The notes under the pieces are model-generated. The model did no database searches and was not told where the DNA came from. It worked only from the letters and a program-made list of their open reading frames with translations. From NCBI GenBank assembly GCA_033549245.1, contig JAWSUW010000002.1:1-64000 (forward strand): a DNA stretch of 64,000 nt, written 5' to 3'. Positions 34,204-43,097 of this stretch are shown here, piece after piece. Positions within the stretch are counted from its first letter, which is position 1. Every line of letters begins with the position of its first letter. Made by a program: the position numbers and the translations under genes. Source of the DNA: Fusibacter_D sp033549245 (GTDB taxonomy: Bacteria; Bacillota; Clostridia; Peptostreptococcales; Acidaminobacteraceae).

Positions 34204-36396
34204 ATGAGCGAAATGAAATGCCCCGTTACAGGTCATACATCAAAGCCGGTATCAGGGGGTGGTACCTCAAATAAGGAGTGGTGGCCAGATCAGTTGAACC
34301 TCAAGATACTTCATCAGAATTCACCCCTTAGTAATCCGCTCGGACCTGATTTTAATTATGCTGAGGAATTCAAGAAACTCGATTTGAAAGCAATAAAGAA
34401 AGATCTTTTCGATTTAATGACTGATTCACAAGATTGGTGGCCTGCCGATTACGGTCATTATGGACCTCTATTCATTCGAATGGCTTGGCACAGTGCTGGA
34501 ACATATAGAATGGGTGATGGTCGTGGCGGAGCTTGTGATGGATCGCAAAGATTCGCTCCACTTAATAGTTGGCCCGACAACGTGAATCTTGATAAAGCTC
34601 GTAGATTATTATTGCCAATAAAAATGAAATATGGCAACAAAATATCTTGGGCTGACCTCATGATCCTTGCAGGAAACTGTGCTCTTGAATCCATGGGATT
34701 CAAGACATTTGGCTTTGCTGGTGGACGTGAAGACGTTTGGGAACCTCAAGAAGACGTCTATTGGGGATCGGAAAGCGAATGGCTTGGAGACAAACGCTAC
34801 ACTGGTGATCGTGAACTCGAAAATCCGCTTGCAGCCGTCCAAATGGGACTGATTTATGTCAACCCTGAAGGTCCAAATGGCCAACCGAGCGCGGTTGCAT
34901 CTGGTCGTGATGTCCGGGAAACATTTGCAAGAATGGCAATGAATGATGAGGAAACTGTGGCACTTATAGCCGGAGGGCATACATTCGGTAAATGTCATGG
35001 CGCTGGACCCGCAACACATGTTGGTCCAGAACCAGAAGCAGCAGGCATTGAAGATCAAGGTCTTGGATGGAAAAGCACTTTTGGCAGTGGCCATGGTGGT
35101 GATACGATCAGTAGTGGAATAGAAGGCGCATGGAAACCGAATCCGACCAAGTGGGATATGGGTTATTTTGAAACACTTTTCAAATATGACTGGGATTTGG
35201 TGAAAAGTCCCGCTGGAGCATGGCAATGGATTCCGACTGATCCTGCTGCAGCTGAAACCGTAGTCGATGCTCATGATCCTTCAAAACATCATGCCCCAAT
35301 GATGACCACAGCCGATATGTCCCTTAGGATGGATCCGATTTACGGACCAATCGCCAAGCACTATCGTGAACATCCAGAGGAATTCTCAGATGCCTTTGCT
35401 CGCGCTTGGTTCAAACTGACACATCGTGACATGGGACCACGTTCACGTTATCTTGGTCCAGAGGTACCATCAGAAGATCTGATTTGGCAGGATCCGGTTC
35501 CTGAAGTTGATTATGAGTTGATAGACGACCAAGACATTTCAAACATCAAGGAATTGATTTTGTCATCTGGTTTAACTATATCTCAACTTGTCACTACCGC
35601 ATGGGCTTCAGCGTCCACTTTCCGTGGTTCGGATAAACGCGGAGGTGCCAATGGAGCACGAATCAGACTCGAACCGCAAAAGCATTGGGAAGTCAATCAG
35701 CCGCTCCAACTTGAGAAGATTCTAAAAGTATATGAAAAAATTCAAATGGATTTCAACAGCAATCAAAGTGGTGAAAAAAAGGTTTCTATAGCAGATTTAA
35801 TCATTTTGGGCGGATGTGCAGCTATTGAACTGGCTGCAAAAAATGCTGGATTTGATATTACCGTTCCATTTTTCCCTGGTCGTACAGATGCATCTCAAGA
35901 TCAAACTGATGTGGAGGCATTTTCTGTACTTGAACCTAAGGCAGACGGCTTCAGGAACTATCTCAAAACAAAGTTTTCTGTGAAACCAGAAGAACTTCTG
36001 ATTGACAGAGCGCAACTGCTCACACTCACAGCTCCTGAAATGACAGTTTTAATTGGTGGACTTAGAGTTTTGAATACCAATTTTGACCAGTCCCCAAATG
36101 GTGTTTTTACCGTTAGACCTGAAACACTTACCAATGACTTTTTCGTGAATCTCATTGATATGAATACTGTGTGGAAGCCGGTATCAAAAGAGGCCGATAT
36201 ATTTGAAGGCCGTGACCGCACAACTGGCGACCTCAAATGGACCGGTACAAGAATTGATTTGATTTTTGGTTCGAATACTCAACTTAGAGCCATAACAGAA
36301 GTTTATGCAAGTGATGATTCAAAAGAAAAATTTGTAAATGACTTCATATCCGCTTGGAATAAAGTAATGAATGCGGATCGATTTGATTTAGCTTAA
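34204..36396 (+). CDS. katG: bifunctional catalase-peroxidase
   Basis: 730 aa, full length with the usual two-domain plant-type peroxidase duplication. The distal site RMAWHSAGTYR contains Arg, Trp and His; the Tyr and Met of the catalase-specific Met-Tyr-Trp cross-link are expected in MGLIYVNPEGPNG and the following region. The proximal His lies in ALIAGGHTFGKCHGAG. The C-terminal half (TTAWASASTFRGSDKRGGAN) is the inactive copy. It detoxifies hydrogen peroxide with heme. A terminator follows. Monocistronic. Confidence 0.97.
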   Translation: MSEMKCPVTGHTSKPVSGGGTSNKEWWPDQLNLKILHQNSPLSNPLGPDFNYAEEFKKLDLKAIKKDLFDLMTDSQDWWPADYGHYGPLFIRMAWHSAGTYRMGDGRGGACDGSQRFAPLNSWPDNVNLDKARRLLLPIKMKYGNKISWADLMILAGNCALESMGFKTFGFAGGREDVWEPQEDVYWGSESEWLGDKRYTGDRELENPLAAVQMGLIYVNPEGPNGQPSAVASGRDVRETFARMAMNDEETVALIAGGHTFGKCHGAGPATHVGPEPEAAGIEDQGLGWKSTFGSGHGGDTISSGIEGAWKPNPTKWDMGYFETLFKYDWDLVKSPAGAWQWIPTDPAAAETVVDAHDPSKHHAPMMTTADMSLRMDPIYGPIAKHYREHPEEFSDAFARAWFKLTHRDMGPRSRYLGPEVPSEDLIWQDPVPEVDYELIDDQDISNIKELILSSGLTISQLVTTAWASASTFRGSDKRGGANGARIRLEPQKHWEVNQPLQLEKILKVYEKIQMDFNSNQSGEKKVSIADLIILGGCAAIELAAKNAGFDITVPFFPGRTDASQDQTDVEAFSVLEPKADGFRNYLKTKFSVKPEELLIDRAQLLTLTAPEMTVLIGGLRVLNTNFDQSPNGVFTVRPETLTNDFFVNLIDMNTVWKPVSKEADIFEGRDRTTGDLKWTGTRIDLIFGSNTQLRAITEVYASDDSKEKFVNDFISAWNKVMNADRFDLA

Positions 36397-36403
36397 AAAT
36401 ATT

Positions 36404-36440
36404 AAACCGTCACCGAATTTCATTGATTTGGTGACGGTTT
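36404..36440 (+). terminator. intrinsic terminator of katG
   Basis: AAACCGTCACCGAAT pairs with ATTTGGTGACGGTTT around a short loop, followed by TATTTTG. Confidence 0.9.
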
Positions 36441-36515
36441 TATTTTGTGTATAATTTTGTTAAACTATGTGTGACCTATCTGATGTTTCGAGCATCTAAT
36501 AAGTAGGAGGTCCAA

Positions 36516-37007
36516 ATGGATGATATCGTAATACTCATAGAAAAATTGATGGCAGAACATTCAAATGATCTAAAACGGACTGCTTACGTTATGCTTGGTG
36601 ACGAACAACTTTCTGAAGATGTCACACAGGAAACGTTTATAAGTTTTTATAAGAATCATCATAAATTCAGAGGTGAATCCAGCTATAAAACTTATCTTTA
36701 CCGTATTCTGCTCAACCACATAAAAATGCACTGGCGCAAGAAAACGCCTCAAACACTTGACTCATTGATTGAAAACAGTGATGTTCTAATATTTGAGGAT
36801 CTGCTTGTGAATGTTCTTGACCTCCATAATGCACTAAGGCAACTGAAAGATACATACAAAGAAGTGATCACTCTACATTACTTCAATGAGTACAGTATTG
36901 AAGAAATTGGAACAATCCTGGACCTATCAAACAGCAATGTGAAAATGCGGCTAAAAAGAGGCCGGGACGTCTTAAAGAAAAATCTGATTGGAGGTATAAA
37001 CTCATGA
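36516..37007 (+). CDS. ECF-type RNA polymerase sigma factor
   Basis: 163 aa with sigma-2 (DEQLSEDVTQETFISFYKNH ... YLYRILLNHIK) and sigma-4 (IEEIGTILDLSNSNVKMRLK) regions and no sigma-1 or sigma-3, as in the ECF group. AGGAGG precedes the ATG. The next gene overlaps by 4 nt and encodes a membrane protein that is probably its anti-sigma factor. The trigger is unknown. Confidence 0.92.
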   Translation: MDDIVILIEKLMAEHSNDLKRTAYVMLGDEQLSEDVTQETFISFYKNHHKFRGESSYKTYLYRILLNHIKMHWRKKTPQTLDSLIENSDVLIFEDLLVNVLDLHNALRQLKDTYKEVITLHYFNEYSIEEIGTILDLSNSNVKMRLKRGRDVLKKNLIGGINS

Positions 37008-37282
37008 ACGGTTGGCAAAAATCAACTCAAAACATCAATTTCAGAGGTCATGACGAAGTCTTATCAAAAATCAGTGTCCTAGATAATGAAAAGAAAAGCC
37101 TGGTACAAAAGATTTCTGACCTGCTGAATTATGAAATAACAATACCTACTAGAGGCGTTGTAGTCTACTGTTCCGTATTCATATTGGCTTTCAGTCTTAG
37201 ACTCACCTACTTTACCCCACAAAGTTTCACTTATTCCATCACAGTCATAAATGAAAGAGGAGATTATGAGAAAACATATTAA
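37004..37282 (+). CDS. small single-pass membrane protein, probable anti-sigma factor
   Basis: 92 aa. The N-terminal 45 residues are soluble, then VVVYCSVFILAFSLRLTYFT spans the membrane, and a short external tail remains. The overlap ATGA with the sigma gene and the size fit a minimal anti-sigma factor, although no ZAS zinc motif is present. Assignment rests on position. Confidence 0.6.
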   Translation: MNGWQKSTQNINFRGHDEVLSKISVLDNEKKSLVQKISDLLNYEITIPTRGVVVYCSVFILAFSLRLTYFTPQSFTYSITVINERGDYEKTY

Positions 37283-39471
37283 AATTAAAGTCAAAACCCT
37301 ATTATTGATTTCCATATTCGCATGCATCCTTTTATTTTCAGAAAGCATCTATTGGCAAGGCGTCAAAATATTCAATTCATTGGTTCCTGAAAACCATCAG
37401 ATAGAACTTCAGAGTATGAATACACAAACACTTGAGAGTGAGAATAATCGATTATCACTCATTTTAGATGAGAACAATTATGAAATCTTCATGTTAGTCG
37501 CAATTGAAGATGGTTATATGATCGATGGTATGAGATTCAGAAAAAAAGATGCTCAAAAAATTTACGATACTTTTTTATCTTATAAGGAACGATATGATCT
37601 TTATAAAGATTACTCGGACTATGTCCTTAATGTAGCACTCGCACAATGGTTCAGTGGCAATTCCGATCTTGCTTTTGAGATTATTAAAGGTTTTGATGAA
37701 ACGACAATAAATGAAGATGTTCAGATAATCAAGGCTGGAATGTCGCTTGGTTTATATGATTTCAAGGGTGTACTTGAATCTTTGTCGAATGTGAAATCAG
37801 ACATTTATGATGAAACCAAAAATAATATTTACTATTTTCTTGAACATTTCATGAGAGTTGAGCTCTATGATTTTGAACTGGAGAGTTTTAAAGCCAGAAA
37901 GAACTCCTATGAGAAACAAGCTTTTAGTGGGAAGTTCAGCCATTTGTTTGGCAACATTTACAGGCTAAATGCCGATTCACAAAGTGATTTATTACCACTT
38001 CGGAGTGAAACCGACACTCAATCTGGCGAATCAATCACTGGGCAAGNNNNNNNNNNAACCCGTGTATGGCGCTTTAGTCTATGAGAAAAATTTCAAAGGA
38101 ACAAGTAGTGTTTCAAGTGCCACATCCAACCTTTTGTCCACTGATGAAAATGGGAACTATATCATAGAGGATGTAAACGATGAGTTTTTTGGTATTGGAC
38201 TTGCGATCTCTTGGCATATGATTCATGACAAGCAATTGGACAGAGAATTTTATTCATTCTTGGACATAACAAATGAAATCAATTTCAACTTTGACTTTCA
38301 TGAGGCTGTGAAATTCAAATCGTTATCACTGAAAGATGACGTATTATATTATGAAATAATGGATCCGCTTCATTCAGATGAAAGATCTTACTATATCACA
38401 GCAAAACATACAAACCCAGCTTATGACAATAACTCAAGAGCCAGTTATCAAATTAAATCTAATCAATTGAAAGGTTCTATTCCACTGGATGCTCTAAGAT
38501 TAAACAGTAATTTTTCATTTGAATTCACTTCTTCAGCAAATGAACTGGAAATCAATCGATTCATTGAACCTCTCTATTTGACGGATACTTTTGCTTTCAC
38601 AGTAACCCCCTATTTCCCTAGTGAGAGTGATCGATATGTATCCAATGGTTTTTTCACAGATGCACTAGCAGAATTGATGTTCATTAAAGGACAAGAAACC
38701 ATAAGCAAAGGTGATGAGCTGCTATCCAAGGGCAGAATAGATGAAGCTATTTCATGGTATGACGAGAATCGGTCCCTTCACTCTCTCAAAATATTGTCAT
38801 CACTTTATAGAAAGGGAAATACTGTCGAAGAAGATTTCGAATTCAGTCAAAACTTAGGTGGCATCGACATCTCAAAATCAGTATATTATACAAAACTAAT
38901 GATCTCTGAGTATGGTGAAGAAGAAAACTTATTGTGGAATCTATCAAATATCTATAAAGAAAACCAAGACTTTAAAGAAGAGTCTGAGATTTACGAAAAA
39001 TTGATTCTAGTGAGTCCTGAAAATATTTACCTGCATGAGGCGTATGCTATTTCACTAATTAATCAAGGGCGCTTCTCTGAAGGAATGGACTACTTGGCAG
39101 ACCATATTTCAGAATCAAGACGTCTTTATATGCTCAATAACTATTTTGTTCTTGCCAATCTTACTGAAAACATGGATGATGCTATACTGAAGCATTTGAT
39201 GTCCATAGAAGGAGTTCAATATTATAGCGATTTCCACGAACTGATCCGAAATGGCGCTTATCAGGAAGCCAAATCATGGCTAGATAGCCAACAGGAAAGC
39301 GAATTGAAGCAAATGTATCAGCTACTCTTTGATGACGCATTCAAACACCTGAACACTGAAATGACTTATGATGATTTCTTCAACAAGTATAAAGAAGCTG
39401 CTAGGACTATGAAGACAGATAGTATTTCCAAACTGCTCAAAGAGATCAAACGATATCACAACTGGTTTTAG
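37266..39471 (+). CDS. TPR-like membrane-anchored protein, broken by an assembly gap
   Basis: An N-terminal membrane helix (LLLISIFACILLFSESIYWQ) is followed by a long extracytoplasmic part. After the run of 10 N the reading frame differs from the upstream one, because the gap length is arbitrary. Both parts read well on their own: SDYVLNVALAQWFSGNSDLA before, and YEKLILVSPENIYLHEAYAI and INQGRFSEGMDYLADHISES after, which are TPR-type helix pairs. Just before the gap, either frame is plausible. AAAGAGGAG precedes the ATG inside the previous gene, so it is co-transcribed with the ECF sigma factor and may be its sensor or target. Confidence 0.7.
38047..38056. other. assembly gap of 10 N
   Basis: Unknown bases of uncertain number inside the TPR-type gene. 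The frames on each side do not match across the given length. Confidence 1.
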
Positions 39472-39477
39472 TGCATT

Positions 39478-39507
39478 AAAAAAGACTTGAGTTTTCAAGT
39501 CTTTTTC
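39478..39507 (+). terminator. intrinsic terminator
   Basis: AAAAAGACTTGA pairs with TCAAGTCTTTTT around a short TTT-type loop, six bases after the stop of the TPR gene. Confidence 0.9.
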
Positions 39508-39532
39508 CAATTTCAATATTATTCTTAGTTAA

Positions 39533-39694
39533 CTATAGTACTTTTTTTCCCGAAATGAGCGAGATTACAAAGATTACTAAAAATACGAAAAATAATATCT
39601 TTGCAATACCAGTTGCTGCTCCTGCAATTCCTCCGAAACCTAGAAATCCTGCGATTAACGCGATAACGAGAAAAATTATTGAATATCTTAACAT
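39533..39694 (-). CDS. DUF1328 family small membrane protein
   Basis: 53 aa, read directly from the sequence: MLRYSIIFLVIALIAGFLGF, then GIAGAATGIAKILFFVFLVI and a short tail FVISLISGKKVL. Two membrane helices with the GFLGFGGIAG turn are the DUF1328 (YtjA-like) signature. GGAAGGGG lies 8 nt before the ATG. The family is common near stress genes; the function is unknown. Confidence 0.9.
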   Translation of the reverse strand: MLRYSIIFLVIALIAGFLGFGGIAGAATGIAKILFFVFLVIFVISLISGKKVL

Positions 39695-39777
39695 TTTATG
39701 TTCCCCTTCCTGTTACTAGTTTATTCATACCCTATACGATATTTTTCAATCTTTTAGGTAAATTGTCAACTTTTAGC

Positions 39778-39843
39778 TTGACAATCCATAAATGACGCAT
39801 TATATTTTAACTAAGTTAAATTGTTTTACCTTAGTTAAAATAT
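39778..39843 (+). promoter_or_regulatory. promoter and operator of the TetR gene
   Basis: TTGACA (39778-39783), 17-nt spacer, TATATT (39801-39806). Over and after the -10, ATATTTTAACTAAG (39802-39815) and CTTAGTTAAAATAT (39830-39843) form a perfect 14-bp inverted repeat with a 14-nt gap, a likely autoregulatory operator. Confidence 0.7.
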
Positions 39844-39859
39844 ATTAAATGGAGGTTAT

Positions 39860-40441
39860 ATGAAAGAAACTAAAAAAGAGCGTACTCAAAAAGAAATTGT
39901 CGACGCCGCCAAAACTATTATCCACGACAAGGGCCATGAAGCTATTACAGTAAGAAATTTGGCTGACATAACCGGATATTCACATACTAATCTTTATTAC
40001 TATTTTAGAGATTTAAATGCCTTACTATGGACATTACGACTCGATATGATCAATGATATGATCGATGAGTTGACTGTCAACACATCATCACATGATGATG
40101 TGTTCGAAGATATACTTAATAAATTCTACAGTTATGTTGACTACTTTTTTAATCATCCCAATGTTTTTCGTTTTTTTTACTTCTATCCATTCATCCAACC
40201 GGAAGGTGATGAAAGTTATCAGAACCTCGATCAAAAATTCAATGGTATATGGCAGACTTCATTTGTCAGATTGATCCAAGAAGGAATTGTCAGTACAGAA
40301 AACTTGGAGATTGTTGCTAAAACCATTATTTATACCATGCAAGGCATGATTATGTTAAGTTTTTCATCAGGTGGCACTTCAACAAAAAAGGAAATAAAAA
40401 ATGAGCTCGAAAGGCTCATCAAATATTTATTCAGAATCTAA
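39860..40441 (+). CDS. TetR/AcrR-family transcriptional regulator
   Basis: 193 aa. The N-terminal HTH (KEIVDAAKTIIHDKGHEAIT, then VRNLADITGYSHTNLYYYFR) is typical; the helical C-terminal domain binds an unknown ligand. GGAGG precedes the ATG. The next gene, 25 nt downstream, encodes a DUF4386-like membrane protein and is its probable co-regulated partner. A strong inverted repeat overlaps its promoter. Confidence 0.9.
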   Translation: MKETKKERTQKEIVDAAKTIIHDKGHEAITVRNLADITGYSHTNLYYYFRDLNALLWTLRLDMINDMIDELTVNTSSHDDVFEDILNKFYSYVDYFFNHPNVFRFFYFYPFIQPEGDESYQNLDQKFNGIWQTSFVRLIQEGIVSTENLEIVAKTIIYTMQGMIMLSFSSGGTSTKKEIKNELERLIKYLFRI

Positions 40442-40466
40442 GTGAAATTTTAGGAGGTCCTGTGTT

Positions 40467-41201
40467 ATGAATCAAGGAGTTAGAATCAATTTTCAGCCGC
40501 TCATGCGAGTCGCATGGTATCTGGCATTTTTGATGTTATTGATCATCCCTGCCCAAATCATTATCTATGTTGTTGCTCCCCCACCTGAAACTGTTTTAGG
40601 GTTATTTGAGCTCTTTCAAGAAAATGCACTTTTAGGTCTTGTCAGTTTGGATTTTCTTTATCTTTTCAATAATATCATCGTAGTGGTCATATATCTTGCC
40701 CTTGCGGCAATCTTGTTTCATGAGAGACCAACATCGATAGTATTGGCATTGGTATTTGGAATAATTGGTGTTGCATGCTATTATCCCTCAAATCCCGCAT
40801 TTGAGATGATGACACTAAGTCATAAATATTTCCTGGCACAGCCAGCGAATCAACCGATATATTTAGGTGCTGGCGAAGCATTGATGGCTGGCTATACAGG
40901 AACTACATTCAACGTCTACTATGTGCTCAGTACAATTTGTCTTTTGCTTTTTTCATATGCTCTATTAAAAAGCCCAAAATTCAAGAAATCAATTGGTTGG
41001 TGGGGATTGGCTTCAGGTTTCTTTATGATAATTCCATCATCTGCCGGAACACTCGGTATGATTTTCTCATTGTTGTCACTGATTCCCTGGGTGGTCTTCG
41101 TCATATTGGTAATGATTCATCTCAGAAAATTACTCTCAATGGATTCCAATCCTGTAACACTTGAAAAACAGCAGGGTGATGACAAAGTCATCAGACTGTA
41201 G
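40467..41201 (+). CDS. DUF4386-like membrane protein
   Basis: 244 aa with about six membrane helices (VAWYLAFLMLLIIPAQIIIY, FLYLFNNIIVVVIYLALAAI, IVLALVFGIIGVACYY, VYYVLSTICLLLFSYALL, WWGLASGFFMIIPSSAGTLG, IPWVVFVILVMIHL). The arrangement and the middle motif resemble DUF4386 proteins. AGGAGG precedes the ATG. The last ten residues (QQGDDKVIRL) and the stop codon come from a dispersed 151-bp repeat that begins inside the gene, so the natural C-terminus may have been changed. Confidence 0.75.
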   Translation: MNQGVRINFQPLMRVAWYLAFLMLLIIPAQIIIYVVAPPPETVLGLFELFQENALLGLVSLDFLYLFNNIIVVVIYLALAAILFHERPTSIVLALVFGIIGVACYYPSNPAFEMMTLSHKYFLAQPANQPIYLGAGEALMAGYTGTTFNVYYVLSTICLLLFSYALLKSPKFKKSIGWWGLASGFFMIIPSSAGTLGMIFSLLSLIPWVVFVILVMIHLRKLLSMDSNPVTLEKQQGDDKVIRL

Positions 41202-41322
41202 GCTTTAGAAAACGTTCAAAGTCAAGGCGCGGATAAAATCCAGTGAAGGCGCGACCTAAAGCGTCGTAACTGAACTGGGTTTTATCCAGTAACGATGGAT
41301 TTGGACGTTTATCTAAAGTCTG
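41172..41322 (+). repeat. 151-bp structured repeat, copy 1
   Basis: It starts CAGGGTGATGACAAAGTC and ends CTAAAGTCTG. Copy 2 at 57298-57448 has the same length with about a dozen differences. The ends form an imperfect inverted repeat (CTTTAGA...TCTAAAG), and inside, GGATAAAATCCAGT pairs with ACTGGGTTTTATCC. It overlaps the 3' end of the DUF4386-like gene. Confidence 0.85.
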
Positions 41323-41337
41323 TAACTGGCATGGGCT

Positions 41338-42183
41338 TCACGCCTGTGCCAGCTTTGGATATGCGAGCGGATACTTTAGAACCATTCCTTTATGTGAGCG
41401 AATCATCCATCCGCTATTTTTTATTTCAATTTTCTCAAGTCCTATGATCATTCCGGCCACGTCGAAATTAAAATTCACCATCCTTGCCCCTGTTTTATCT
41501 ACAAGATCATTTAGCGAGAATTTTGATTTTGAAAACACATCATAGATTTCAATCCCCTGCTCTCCCTCCAAAATATCTGCTATGATCAGTATCTCGTCAT
41601 CCATTCTATAGATCTTATCTTTGAATCCATGATGATAATAAAAACTCAAGATATGCTCATCATCTACAACTTCAAACTTGGACCCTTTTAGAACTGAATT
41701 CTTTTTAGCCTTAATCAGTTCCTCAAGACTCAAATGTATCTTTTCAAGCTTCACTGTAGACTTAAGTGGGTTTTGCCAGGAATATCTGACCGCAGTTACT
41801 TCACTAAAACCACATCTATTATATAGTGACATAGCTTCAACATCAGCTGCCAGATAATAAAGTGAAACCGATTCATCAAAATCATTTATAATTTTTTGAA
41901 TCAATTCATAGGCAAGTCCCCTTCTTCTATATTCCGGATCGGTCATAACTGTGCCAATTTGTATCGCTTGTACTTCCTGTCCTTCAATAATCAGTGTCAT
42001 TTTATTGGCAGAGGCATTGGCGATAATTCTACCCTGATCCTCAAAACTATAAGGGATGTAACGATCATTCCAACATCCATCTTGATACCATGCTTCAAAA
42101 GATATACCAAATGTGTTTTTTGCGAGTGTATCAAACGAAAGCCTTAGAGCATCATTTGATTTGTAATTTTTTATGAATTCCAT
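41338..42183 (-). CDS. GNAT acetyltransferase, Eis-like two-domain type
   Basis: 281 aa. The first half is a GNAT domain with acetyl-CoA region TDPEYRRRGLAYELIQKIIN and YYLAADVEAMSLYNRCGF. The second half (LEELIKAKKNSVLKGSKFEV ... SGWMIRSHKGMVLKYPL) is an additional GNAT-like or SCP2-like region, as in Eis-type proteins. Substrate unknown. AAGGAGG precedes the ATG. It ends beside the 151-bp repeat. Confidence 0.8.
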   Translation of the reverse strand: MEFIKNYKSNDALRLSFDTLAKNTFGISFEAWYQDGCWNDRYIPYSFEDQGRIIANASANKMTLIIEGQEVQAIQIGTVMTDPEYRRRGLAYELIQKIINDFDESVSLYYLAADVEAMSLYNRCGFSEVTAVRYSWQNPLKSTVKLEKIHLSLEELIKAKKNSVLKGSKFEVVDDEHILSFYYHHGFKDKIYRMDDEILIIADILEGEQGIEIYDVFSKSKFSLNDLVDKTGARMVNFNFDVAGMIIGLEKIEIKNSGWMIRSHKGMVLKYPLAYPKLAQA

Positions 42184-42208
42184 ACGTTTACCTCCTTTGA
42201 AATCATAA

Positions 42209-42258
42209 TATAAAAATATCGCACAAAAGTGTTTTTATCAACACTTTTATGCGATATC
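42209..42258 (-). terminator. intrinsic terminator (long perfect hairpin)
   Basis: ATATCGCAcAAAAGTGTT pairs with AACACTTTTaTGCGATAT around a 6-nt loop, followed by TTTTTA on the minus strand. It serves the small 72-aa gene. Confidence 0.85.
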
Positions 42259-42283
42259 CATTCAATTGATTTAATGTTATTAA

Positions 42284-42502
42284 CTAAAACATCTTTTTAA
42301 TTTTACCTAACACTCCATCGGCCTTATCTAAAGAGAGTTTTGCCTTTACCCCTTCAATAACCTTTTCAATTTGATCACCTGGAATGTCGATTCCAAGTAT
42401 AGATTCAATTGCTTTTTCAGGATCATCTTTGAATTTGGATGCAAAATTCTCATCGGACTTTATTTTTTCTATGATCTCCTCAATTTTATTCTTTATATCC
42501 AT
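42284..42502 (-). CDS. small conserved helical protein
   Basis: 72 aa: charged helices (NKIEEIIEKIKSDENFASKF, PEKAIESILGIDIPGDQIEK) and a hydrophobic end. The pattern FASKFKDDPEKAIESILG is reminiscent of Nif11-like leader folds, but no leader cleavage site or enzyme is nearby. GGAAGG precedes the ATG. Function unknown. Confidence 0.65.
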   Translation of the reverse strand: MDIKNKIEEIIEKIKSDENFASKFKDDPEKAIESILGIDIPGDQIEKVIEGVKAKLSLDKADGVLGKIKKMF

Positions 42503-42593
42503 GATTTCCTTCCTTTCGTTTTATCAATTGGTTTTCATTTCATGTCCTTATTTCTATATATACTACATACAGATCATATGAAACAAAAAATTC

Positions 42594-43051
42594 TTAAGCT
42601 TCATCAATTGCTTGTTTGATGGTTTCGTGACAGCAAATTCCAAGAGGGTTACTGATTTCACAATGGCAACTTTTCATTGCTCCGGTATAGTTTATGACCT
42701 TGCTCATATTTTTGTCTCCGATTATACGAACAGCTTCTTTTATTTGATCAAATGTAACCTTGTTACAGTAACATGCGTATTTGGGATCTGCATCTTTCTT
42801 ATACCAGATTGCCTCTCTTACCTGATTTTTTTCGATAATTACATGTTCATTTATACTAAAATACTTGACAGGTCCAAATCAAGATCGTTAATGGCTTCAC
42901 CAAATTCTTTTTTGACAAGATGTCTAACAGTTACATTTTTTACAAGTTTACCTGCATCACCACATACAGGACATTTCGGAGCATTTTGCTCAATAACGAC
43001 GAGTTCAATTACGCCACTACAACAATTGTTGTTTTTATCGCTTGACATCAT
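42594..43051 (-). pseudogene. CopZ-type zinc/iron-sulfur protein, frameshifted
   Basis: The first 60 codons (CCSGVIELVVIEQNAPKCPV, CGDAGKLVKNVTVRHLVKKE) match the N-terminal zinc domain of CopZ-like proteins. The second part, in another frame, reads KYFSINEHVIIEKNQVREAI, then CYCNKVTFDQIKEA, CHCEISNPLGICCHE and QAIDEA, the C-terminal 2Fe-2S/BFD-like domain. A one-base change near 42855 would restore a full protein of about 150 aa. GGAGG precedes the ATG. CopZ-like proteins deliver copper or handle redox sensing. Either a pseudogene or a sequencing error. Confidence 0.75.
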
Positions 43052-43097
43052 ATTTCCTCCTTGATGCTTATAATGATTAATTATATCATACCGATAA

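Noticed and set aside
10556..39785. A shared regulon based on TTGTCA/TGACAA inverted repeats
   Set aside because: Two of the three sites overlap -35 elements, whose TTGACA sequence makes such pairs likely by chance.
41323..41360. Hairpin CTGGCA ... TGCCAG as a terminator at the end of the Eis-like gene
   Set aside because: It overlaps the coding end and has no T run on either strand.
42612..43064. Plus-strand frame of 150 codons
   Set aside because: It lies opposite the CopZ-like gene, whose domains are clear on the minus strand.
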